From contig NZ_JAIRDQ010000002.1 in the NCBI RefSeq assembly GCF_021458635.1, positions 496,001 to 560,000 of the forward strand: 64,000 nt of DNA, given 5' to 3'. Under the pieces are notes generated by a model. The model was given only the letters and a program-made list of their open reading frames with translations. It was not told the origin of the DNA and searched no databases. Origin of the DNA: Bradyrhizobium monzae (GTDB taxonomy: Bacteria > Pseudomonadota > Alphaproteobacteria > Rhizobiales > Xanthobacteraceae). Made by a program: the position numbers and the translations under genes. Within the stretch, counting starts at the first letter, position 1. Every line of letters starts with the position of its first letter. Below, piece after piece: positions 42,531-49,916 of the stretch.

Positions 42531-45371
42531 GTGCCAGACGATAACAACCATGACTCGGCCATTTCTTTTGGGCCATTTCGACTGTTTCCGAAGTCCCGCC
42601 TCCTGGAGAGGGACGGCGCGCACCTTCACGTCGGAGGCCGCGCGCTCGACATACTGATCTTCCTGGCCGAGCGGCCCGGCGAAGTCGTCGACAAGCGCGA
42701 GCTGGTCAAACGTGTCTGGGCCGACGTGAATGTGGACGACGGCAGCCTCCGCTTCCACATCGCAGCGTTGCGCAAGGTACTCGGCGACACCGGCAAGTCC
42801 GCCCGCTATGTCGTCAACGTCCCCGGGCGCGGCTATTGCTTCGTCGCATCACTCGCCCAGGTCGCTCCCGCACTTCGTGCTGCCTCGGTTGATGTCCCCC
42901 TTCCCCGTTCGCTTCCCGCGCCGCTCGCCCGGGTGATCGGGCGCGACGACGTCATCGAGAAGATTTCGACCGGGCTCGCGCAACATCGTTTCGTCACCGT
43001 GGTCGGCCCCGGCGGGATCGGCAAGACCGCAGTGGCCGTGAGCGTGGGCCATCGCCGGCTGGCCCATTTCGATGGCAACGTCTTCTTTGTCGATTTCGGA
43101 CCAGTGAGGAAGCCCGAACTCGTCGCCATCACCATCGCATCGACGCTCGGACTGTCCATCAATGCGGAGGATCCCGTTCCGGCCCTGCTGACCCATCTCC
43201 AGGCGAAACCGACGCTGCTGATCTTCGACAGTTGCGAGCACGTGCTGGAGACCCTCGCGCCGCTGGTCGAGCGGCTGGTTCGCGAGGCGCCGCGCCTGCA
43301 TGTGCTCGCCACCAGCCGCGAATCCTTTCGCAGCGAGGGTGAGCGGATCTTTCGACTGTTTCCGCTGGATTGTCCGCCCCGGCGCGACGACCTCGCCGTG
43401 GCCGAAATCCTCGCCTATCCCGCAGCCCAGCTCTTTGTCGAACGCATCGCACAGAGCTCCGGGCCATTTCAGCTCAGCGCGGAAGAAGCACCGCTGGTGG
43501 CCGACATCTGCCGCCGTCTTGACGGCATCGCACTCGCGATCGAGCTCGCGGCGGGCCGCGTCAATGCCTATGGCATCGCCGGCACGGCGTCCCTGCTCGA
43601 CAGCCGGTTTTCGCTGCAATGGCGCGGGCGACGCACGGCCATCCCGCGACACCAGACGCTCGGCGCCGCGCTCGACTGGAGCTACGACCTTCTTCCCGCA
43701 TCCGAGAGCGCGATCCTGCGGAGATTGTCGGTGTTCGTTGGCCCGTTCACGCCGGAGGCGGCGGCCGCCGTCGCGTCGGGCGATGGGCTCAGTGCCTTGG
43801 CGACCATGGAGGCGATCGATAATCTCGTCACGAAATCGCTGATCGCACCATCCGGCGCGCGAACACTGTGTTATCGCCTGCTGGATACCACGCGCACTTA
43901 CGCGCTCGGCAAGCTGAACGAGGCCGGCGAAGCCAAGCGGATCGTGCAGCGGCACGCCGAATATTTTCGCGACCTGTTCGAGCGCGCGGAAGCAGAGACG
44001 TCCTCGCCACTGTCGGACTGGCTTGGCGTCTATGGCGCGGAGCTGGACAATCTGCGCGCCGCGCTGGATTGGGCCTTTTCGCCGGATGGCGATGCACGGC
44101 TCGGCATCGCGCTGACGGCGGTGGCGGTCACGCTCTGGATCCGTCTTTCGCTGTTCTCGGAGTGTCGCGAGCGCGCCAGGACGGCACTTGCCGCGCTCGG
44201 CGACCACGGCGACGAGCGCGTACGCATGCAGCTCCTGGCGGCGCTCGGCTGGTCGCTGATGTATGGCGAGGGACGCGCGCGCGAGGCCCGCCCTATACTC
44301 GAGGCCACGCTCGAACTGGCCGACAGGCTCGACGACAAGGATTTCCGGCTGCGGGCGCTCTGGGGCCTGTGCATCGACCAGTTCAACAACGGCGCGTTCG
44401 GCAAGGCGCGCGCGCTCGCCGATCGTTTCGCCGAGGCTGCTTCGAGTTCACCCGACAAGACCGATCTCATGCTGGGCGACCGGTTGACCGCCGTGGCGCT
44501 GCATTATCTCGGCGACCAGCACGGGGCCCGAATTCGCATCGACCGCGTGAATGCCTCCCTGCATGTGCTGGCCGAGAAACCAAAGATCTTCCCGCTCGAT
44601 GTCAGGCTGTCGACGCAGTATTTCCGCGCCCGCATCCTGTGGCTCCAAGGCCATGCGGATCAGGCTCTGGCACTCGCCGAACAGAACATCCATGAAGGCC
44701 GCGCCAACGGCCACGCGCTGACGTTCTGTAGCGTGCTCGGACAGGCCGCCTGCCCGATCGCCTTTCTGGCCGGGGACTACGATGCGGCCGAGCGCTACGG
44801 GACCGAGTTGGTCGCGCATACCGATCGCCACGCCATCCGGCTCTGGGGTCTGTGGGCCCGCGCTTTCAACGCCCTGGTCGTCGCCAGGCGCGCGGACGTC
44901 GAGACGGGCTTGCCGCTGTTGCGCGACGAACTCAATCGCGCCGGCGATGCGCGCTTCCTGCCGCGCTTTCTTCCCCTGCTTGGCGAACTCGCAGCGTGTT
45001 TCGGACGGGCCAACCAGATCCACAACGGCTTCGACACGATCGAGAACGCGTTGGCGCGTTGCAACGACAGGCAGGAACGCTGGTATCTGCCGGAGCTGCT
45101 CCGCATTAAGGGTGAGCTGATGCTGAGAGAATCACCGCAATCGGAAGCCGCTGACGCCTGCTTTCACGAGGCGATGGATCTGGCCGCGCAGCAGGGCGCA
45201 GACTTCTGGCAGTTGCGATGCGCGATCAGCATGGCACAGGCCAGGATCGGACGGGACCAGGGCGCGGAGGCCCTTGCTGTTCTGGAGAAGGCTTGCGCCG
45301 CGATGACCGAAGGATCCGGTATCGCAGATATGCGGATCGCCAATGATCTCATCGCGCAATTGCAGTCCTGA
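42531..45371 (+). CDS. wHTH-NTPase-TPR transcriptional regulator 1
   Basis: A 946-residue regulator. Residues ~8-105 form an OmpR/CadC-type winged helix (ISFGPFRLFPKSRLLERDG, ERPGEVVDKRELVKRVWADV, DGSLRFHIAALRKVLGD, YVVNVPGRGYCF). Residues ~135-420 form a STAND/NB-ARC-like NTPase with P-loop GPGGIGKT (159-166) and LLIFDSCEHVLETLAPLVE. The rest is helical TPR-like repeats. STAND proteins switch on when the sensor part binds a ligand or protein. The GTG start at 42531 is fixed by homology with the paralog at 49917. It is the first of a pair that brackets a stress and detoxification block. Confidence 0.9.
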   Translation: MPDDNNHDSAISFGPFRLFPKSRLLERDGAHLHVGGRALDILIFLAERPGEVVDKRELVKRVWADVNVDDGSLRFHIAALRKVLGDTGKSARYVVNVPGRGYCFVASLAQVAPALRAASVDVPLPRSLPAPLARVIGRDDVIEKISTGLAQHRFVTVVGPGGIGKTAVAVSVGHRRLAHFDGNVFFVDFGPVRKPELVAITIASTLGLSINAEDPVPALLTHLQAKPTLLIFDSCEHVLETLAPLVERLVREAPRLHVLATSRESFRSEGERIFRLFPLDCPPRRDDLAVAEILAYPAAQLFVERIAQSSGPFQLSAEEAPLVADICRRLDGIALAIELAAGRVNAYGIAGTASLLDSRFSLQWRGRRTAIPRHQTLGAALDWSYDLLPASESAILRRLSVFVGPFTPEAAAAVASGDGLSALATMEAIDNLVTKSLIAPSGARTLCYRLLDTTRTYALGKLNEAGEAKRIVQRHAEYFRDLFERAEAETSSPLSDWLGVYGAELDNLRAALDWAFSPDGDARLGIALTAVAVTLWIRLSLFSECRERARTALAALGDHGDERVRMQLLAALGWSLMYGEGRAREARPILEATLELADRLDDKDFRLRALWGLCIDQFNNGAFGKARALADRFAEAASSSPDKTDLMLGDRLTAVALHYLGDQHGARIRIDRVNASLHVLAEKPKIFPLDVRLSTQYFRARILWLQGHADQALALAEQNIHEGRANGHALTFCSVLGQAACPIAFLAGDYDAAERYGTELVAHTDRHAIRLWGLWARAFNALVVARRADVETGLPLLRDELNRAGDARFLPRFLPLLGELAACFGRANQIHNGFDTIENALARCNDRQERWYLPELLRIKGELMLRESPQSEAADACFHEAMDLAAQQGADFWQLRCAISMAQARIGRDQGAEALAVLEKACAAMTEGSGIADMRIANDLIAQLQS

Positions 45372-45386
45372 CCCGCGCATCGACGC

Positions 45387-45902
45387 TTACCCTCCGGAAA
45401 CAGCCGCGCGCCGCGGCAGCTTCCAGTCCGGCCGGATGAAATGACAGGTGTAGCCGTCAGGATAGCGTTCGAGATAATCCTGATGCTCAGGTTCGGCCTC
45501 CCAGAACTCGCCGGCGGGGGCGACTTCCGTCACCACCTTGCCGGGCCACAGCCCCGACGCTTCGACATCGGCAATGGTGTCTTCGGCGACGTGCTTCTGC
45601 GCGTCCGACGTGTAGAAAATCGCAGAACGGTAGCTCGTGCCGAGATCATTGCCCTGGCGATTGAGCGTGGTGGGGTCGTGGATCTGGAAGAAGAACTCCA
45701 GCATGGTCCGGAAGCTGGTCTTCTCGGGATCGAACATGATCTCGATCGCTTCGGCATGGCCCTCGTGATTGCGATAGGTGGCGTTCTTCACCCGACCGCC
45801 GGTGTAGCCGACCCGCGTCGAGATCACGCCGGGCTGCCTGCGGATGAGATCCTGCATGCCCCAGAAGCAGCCTCCAGCCAAAACTGCGCGCTCTGTCGTC
45901 AT
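45387..45902 (-). CDS. msrA: Peptide methionine (S)-S-oxide reductase
   Basis: A 171-residue MsrA. It repairs oxidised methionine using catalytic Cys12 in [10 protein letters not shown]. The usual Glu of GCFWGxE is Gln here, as I recall in mycobacterial-type MsrA, which also shares [35 protein letters not shown] and [17 protein letters not shown]. No C-terminal resolving cysteine run is obvious; the Cys in GYTCHFI may resolve. It is convergent with regulator 1 (15-base gap). Confidence 0.95.
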   Translation of the reverse strand: MTTERAVLAGGCFWGMQDLIRRQPGVISTRVGYTGGRVKNATYRNHEGHAEAIEIMFDPEKTSFRTMLEFFFQIHDPTTLNRQGNDLGTSYRSAIFYTSDAQKHVAEDTIADVEASGLWPGKVVTEVAPAGEFWEAEPEHQDYLERYPDGYTCHFIRPDWKLPRRAAVSGG

Positions 45903-46036
45903 TTGATGTGTCCTTCTTCGCCGTCGAGGTGCCCGCGTCCACGCGGAAACGCCATCTTACCGATAACCTCTCGCCCAGGACTTTGCCTTCATCAGACTGA
46001 TGCTGGCAAGTCCTGGGGGCAGCTCCGAATTTCCGC

Positions 46037-46459
46037 CTAGGTCAATTTGGCGTCGAGCGTGATCGTCGCGTTGAGCACTTTCGACACCGGACAGTTCTTC
46101 TCGGCCTCGCCGGCGATACGGGCAAAACCGGCGTCGTCGAGGTTCGGCACCTTGGCGCGCAAGGTCAGTGCCGACTTGCTGATCTTGAATCCCTTGCCAT
46201 CGGGATCGAGGGTCACTGCGGCCTCGGTGGAGAGCTCAGTCGGCGTGAAGCCGGCGAGCTGAAGACCAAAGGCCAGTGCCATCGTGAAGCAGCCGGCGTG
46301 AGCGGCTGCGATCAATTCCTCGGGATTGGTGCCCTTCTCGTTCTCAAAGCGCGTCTTGAACGAATACGGCGTCTCGGCGAGCACGCCGGATTCACTCGAT
46401 AGATGGCCGGTGCCATCGCGGCCGGTGCCCTGCCATACTGCTTTTGCTTTGCGGATCAT
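46037..46459 (-). CDS. OsmC-family peroxiredoxin-like protein
   Basis: A 140-residue OsmC protein that detoxifies organic hydroperoxides. Both conserved cysteines are visible: AAHAGCFTMALAFGL and EAEKNCPVSKVLNA, with Glu of NPEELIAAAH and the Arg near the start of the domain (FKTRFEN). Length matches OsmC (about 140). The N terminus KAKAVWQGTGRDGTGHLS is typical of OsmC rather than Ohr. Same strand as msrA, so it may belong to one oxidative-stress group, but a 134-base gap separates them. Confidence 0.95.
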   Translation of the reverse strand: MIRKAKAVWQGTGRDGTGHLSSESGVLAETPYSFKTRFENEKGTNPEELIAAAHAGCFTMALAFGLQLAGFTPTELSTEAAVTLDPDGKGFKISKSALTLRAKVPNLDDAGFARIAGEAEKNCPVSKVLNATITLDAKLT

Positions 46460-46597
46460 CTCTTTTCTCCTTGTTTGCTTGTGGTCGTTTGGCGGCGCTC
46501 CGCACCGGTGGAAGGCTATCCCGGCGTCACCTCCGTGTCGCCTTCCAACCAGTCGAGCGTCGCAGCGGTTCCACGAAGGGTGCGGGTCCCATCCAGC

Positions 46598-47911
46598 TCA
46601 GATCGACTGACGCAACGGGCGGAACGCGGTGCGCATTTCCGAACAGAACAGCGCGGGCTGCTCCCAGGCCGCGAAGTGCCCGCCCTTGTCGAGGCGGTTG
46701 TAGTGGATCAGCTTGGGATAGGCCTTCTCGGCCCAGCTGCGCGGTGCCGCGTAGATCTCGTCAGGGAAAACGCTGACGGCGACCGGGATCTTCAAATGCT
46801 TGGGCGCGAAGAACACCAGCTTGTTCTCCCAGTACAGACGCGCCGACGACACCGCCGTGTTGGTGAGCCAGTACAGCGTGATGTTGTCGATGACATCGTC
46901 GCGCGACAAGCCTTCGGTCTTGCCGTCGAAGGTTCGGGCGATCATCGCGGCGCTGCGCGCGTCGTGGTCGAGCATCCAGGATGCCAGGCCTGCCGGCGAA
47001 TCCACCAGACCATAGAGGGTCTGCGGCCGGTTCGACATTTCGATCGCGTAGCCGAGGCCGTGCTTGTAGAAATCGTCAAGCTGATCGTAGGCATATGTCT
47101 CATCTGCCGAGAGGCCGGGTGGCTTCGATCCGCCGGGCTGGAGCGCCTTGGCGATATCATCGGGAACCGTCGCGGGCATGTTGGTGTGAATTCCGAGCAG
47201 CTCCGGCGGCGCCAGCAGCGCCATCTGCTCCGTGACCGCATTGCCCCAATCGCCGCCCTGGGCGACGTAACGGTTGTAGCCAAGCCGCTTCATCAGCACG
47301 ACCCAGGCGCGTGCAACACGCTGCGGATCCCAGCCAAGCTCGGTCGGCTTGCCGGAAAAACCGTGGCCCGGCAGTGAGGGGATCACGAGGTCGAATGCAT
47401 CGGCTGCCTTGGCACCATGCGCAGTCGGATCCGTCAGCGGACCGACGATCTTCATCTGCTCGATGATCGAGCCCGGCCAACCATGCGTGACGATCATCGG
47501 CAAGGCATTCTCGTGCCTGGAACGCACGTGGATTAAGTGGATATCGACGCCGTCGATCTCGGTGACGAATTGCGGCAACGCGTTCAACCGTGCCTCCATC
47601 TTGCGCCAGTCATAGTCGGACTGCCAGTAGCGCACGAGCTGCTGGACTGTCGTGAGCTGCACGCCCTGCGACTGGTCGGCGACGATCTCGCGATCCGGCC
47701 AGCGCGTCGCTGCGAGACGGCGGCGCAGATCAAGCAGGTCTTCCTCGGGCACGTTGACGTGGAACGGGCGAATTGCGCCGCTTGCGGCGGCCTTTACCGG
47801 GCCTGCCGGAAACAGGCTCGCGGTGCTTGCGGCAACAGCCATCATTGCGGCCTGACCCAGCAATTGGCGTCGATCCGGGTTCATCATGTCGGCTCGTGTC
47901 TGCGTTGTCAT
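46598..47911 (-). CDS. Exported epoxide hydrolase (EHN-type alpha/beta hydrolase)
   Basis: A 437-residue protein. A twin-arginine signal (PDRRQLLGQAAMMAVAAS) is followed by the EHN domain (RPFHVNVPEEDLLDLRRRL, WPDREI) and an alpha/beta hydrolase core. That core has oxyanion motif HGWPGS, nucleophile Asp in QGGDWGNAVTE and catalytic His in KGGHFAAWEQP. It resembles microsomal-type epoxide hydrolases that open epoxides by an Asp ester. ATG 47911 is chosen as it starts just before the signal. Two CTAAC repeats lie 112 bases upstream (see site at 48023). Export suggests detoxification of external epoxides. Confidence 0.9.
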   Translation of the reverse strand: MTTQTRADMMNPDRRQLLGQAAMMAVAASTASLFPAGPVKAAASGAIRPFHVNVPEEDLLDLRRRLAATRWPDREIVADQSQGVQLTTVQQLVRYWQSDYDWRKMEARLNALPQFVTEIDGVDIHLIHVRSRHENALPMIVTHGWPGSIIEQMKIVGPLTDPTAHGAKAADAFDLVIPSLPGHGFSGKPTELGWDPQRVARAWVVLMKRLGYNRYVAQGGDWGNAVTEQMALLAPPELLGIHTNMPATVPDDIAKALQPGGSKPPGLSADETYAYDQLDDFYKHGLGYAIEMSNRPQTLYGLVDSPAGLASWMLDHDARSAAMIARTFDGKTEGLSRDDVIDNITLYWLTNTAVSSARLYWENKLVFFAPKHLKIPVAVSVFPDEIYAAPRSWAEKAYPKLIHYNRLDKGGHFAAWEQPALFCSEMRTAFRPLRQSI

Positions 47912-48022
47912 TTTCGCTCTCCCTTGTTCTGGTCTGTGACGTTGACCGAAATTCGAAATCGCCGATCGGTTCGTCCTGGAGACAGATTGACTCACACACC
48001 GGCCATTGGCTCGTTATGGATT

Positions 48023-48037
48023 GTTAGGCTGCGTTAG
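48023..48037 (-). promoter_or_regulatory. CTAAC-N5-CTAAC site upstream of the epoxide hydrolase gene
   Basis: On the minus strand, two CTAAC pentamers start ten bases apart (plus strand GTTAG at 48023-48027 and 48033-48037). The same arrangement occurs upstream of 52873 and 53771. Direct repeats spaced one helical turn suit OmpR-type winged helices such as those of the two nearby large regulators. Confidence 0.45.
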
Positions 48038-48104
48038 CCGTTGCGAGTCGTCGTGACACCGAGCGGGAATGTGATGAGGCATGGTCTTCGGGGCGCAAAT
48101 GCAT

Positions 48105-48135
48105 CACGGCGCGCGATGAGCCATCGCGCGCCGTG
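48105..48135. terminator. Perfect 14-bp hairpin
   Basis: CACGGCGCGCGATG pairs exactly with CATCGCGCGCCGTG around a 3-base loop. It lies 33 bases past the stop of the VOC gene (minus strand) and is the likely end of its transcript, although no T-run follows. It may be an intergenic palindrome instead. Confidence 0.55.
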
Positions 48136-48167
48136 TCAGCATTGACTCAGATGTCTACGTTCGCGAG

Positions 48168-48857
48168 TCAGGTCGGCAGCGGCTGGCCAGCCTGCTCGCG
48201 CACGATGTAGTCGGCGTACCAGTCCTGCCAGTTCTCGTCATGCGCGCCGGTCCGTTTCTCGTGCTCACCATGCGCCGCCGCGGCGCGGCGTAGCGCGCGC
48301 GCAAGTTCACTTGACGAGGTGAAAATCGTATCGGTCGCGTCGATACGGCCGGGCAGCCGCGTTGTGATTTCCTGGAACAGCCAACCGTTGCCGTCGGGGT
48401 CCCTGAAGGAGGCAAATGAGCTGTAGCTGCCGCGTTTTGGATCAGCGCCGTTGACCCGGACACTGCCGAAGAGATACGGCTCGTCCACCCCCGCGTGAAC
48501 GTCGCCGCCACCATGGAAGGGTTCGCTGATCTTGACGCCACGCGCTAGCAAATCCTGGCGCGCCGCCTCAAGATCAGAGACGATCAGATAAAGGCCTTGC
48601 GCCGAACCGGGCGCCGCGGGCGTGACGTTCTTGCCGAAGATCACGGAACAGGCCGAACCCGGCGGCGTGAACTGGATCACGCGCCAGCCATCACCGGAGG
48701 CGAAATCAGCGTCCAGTCTCCAGCCGAGGCTCGCATAAAATGCCTTGGCGCGGTCCACGTCCGATACAGGGATTACGACGACCTCGAGCTTGAGATCGAC
48801 GGCACGCGATTTCGCTGGCTTCGCGTCGGCTGGATGATTGATCTCGGTGGTGGTCAT
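48168..48857 (-). CDS. VOC/glyoxalase-family protein
   Basis: A 229-residue protein. The N-terminal VOC fold (about 25-165) starts EVVVIPVSDVDRAKAFYASL and ends FRDPDGNGWLFQEITTRLPG, the usual metal-binding or lyase/dioxygenase fold. A C-terminal helical extension (about 165-229; ELARALRRAAAAHGEHEKR, WYADYIVREQ) is typical of Bradyrhizobium and mycobacterial relatives. The substrate is unknown. It may share stress-related roles with the epoxide hydrolase. Confidence 0.87.
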   Translation of the reverse strand: MTTTEINHPADAKPAKSRAVDLKLEVVVIPVSDVDRAKAFYASLGWRLDADFASGDGWRVIQFTPPGSACSVIFGKNVTPAAPGSAQGLYLIVSDLEAARQDLLARGVKISEPFHGGGDVHAGVDEPYLFGSVRVNGADPKRGSYSSFASFRDPDGNGWLFQEITTRLPGRIDATDTIFTSSSELARALRRAAAAHGEHEKRTGAHDENWQDWYADYIVREQAGQPLPT

Positions 48858-48914
48858 GTCGAACTCCCTGGTTTGAGGTATGGTTCGTGAGCGATTGCGA
48901 GCGCGATCGCTTTC

Positions 48915-49586
48915 TCAGGCGGCCGCGCTCGGCATTGCTATGGTCACGCGCGTACCGCCCTGCCCGGCCTCGCCCTGCATCCGGGCACTGATGCTGCGCG
49001 CCAAGCCTTCCAGGATCCGGCTGCCGGCGCCCTGAAGCGGCCCGGTGGCGCCGATACCATTGTCAGTCACTGTGCAGAGCCAGCTGCCCTCGTGGTTCGC
49101 GACCTCGATGCGGATCAGCGCGCCCTTCTTGTTGGGAAAGGCATGCTTTGCCGCATTCGTGACCAGCTCCGTCAGCATCAGTGCAAGCCGATGACACTGC
49201 CAGGCCGGCAGCATGCCGTTTGCGATCGATGCCTCGCAGCGGATGACGGCCGGCGCCAGCACCGCCTCGGACAGCGCGCCACACAGGCTTTCGAAGAAGG
49301 CTTCGACCGAGATCATGGCAAGATCGTCATTGTCGGACAAAAGTTGATAGAGCCTGCCGAATGCGACGATGCGCCGCTCCAACCGGTCCACCGCGACCGA
49401 CATGTCCCTGGTCCCGGCCCGCGTGAAATCGCGGCGGACTGACGCACCCAGGAGCGTCAGGGTGTTCTTCATGCGATGGTGCGACTCGCGCAGCACGAGT
49501 TCCCAGTCACGCGATACATCGTCGAGATTGGCGACAAAGTGAGATCGAACACCCCTGTCGTTCGTCCGAGAGCTGATTTCGGGCAT
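48915..49586 (-). CDS. HWE/HisKA_2-type sensor histidine kinase
   Basis: A 223-residue soluble kinase with no membrane helix or sensor domain. The phospho-accepting His lies in ESHHRMKNTLTLL (His36/37), followed by a helical dimerisation part and an HATPase domain with N-box LTELVTNAAKHAFP, DNGIGATGPLQ and GGTRVTIAMP. Such small kinases act with EcfG/PhyR general-stress or chemotaxis response regulators in rhizobia. It is divergent from regulator 2. Confidence 0.88.
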   Translation of the reverse strand: MPEISSRTNDRGVRSHFVANLDDVSRDWELVLRESHHRMKNTLTLLGASVRRDFTRAGTRDMSVAVDRLERRIVAFGRLYQLLSDNDDLAMISVEAFFESLCGALSEAVLAPAVIRCEASIANGMLPAWQCHRLALMLTELVTNAAKHAFPNKKGALIRIEVANHEGSWLCTVTDNGIGATGPLQGAGSRILEGLARSISARMQGEAGQGGTRVTIAMPSAAA

Positions 49587-49916
49587 GATAGCCTCCCCCG
49601 TTGGAAATAGGCCTAACTCGAAAGCTATACTGATGCAGATCCCCGGCTCACGCTCGTTAGACGTTGCAAGATTCTGTTATGATCGGAAGACGCGTGATAC
49701 TTGCCTGTCGCGACCAATCCATCAGTTCTGACGCGCGCTGCCGAACTTTCACGCTTTCGCATAAGCCGCTCGCGTTTAAGCAAAATTCGCAGCGTTTGGT
49801 CCGAGCAATTCCTGTATGTGCTGCTCGATTTCGCCGCTTTCGGCCGGTTTACTCACGATCTCGTTCTGGTAGATCAAACAGACAGCAGCCCTTTCCTTTC
49901 ATTGGAATCATGGCAC
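49587..49916. other. Divergent promoter region of the HWE kinase and regulator 2
   Basis: 330 bases. Holds the conserved element at 49848-49873 (listed separately). The regulator frame remains open upstream to 49701, but that stretch has no similarity to regulator 1, so it is not taken as coding. No other gene seen. Confidence 0.45.
49848..49873 (+). promoter_or_regulatory. Conserved upstream element of regulator 2
   Basis: TTTACT, 8 bases, CGTTCTGGTAGA, exactly as upstream of regulator 1 (42461-42486). Block 2 is 55 bases from the GTG start. Confidence 0.5.
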
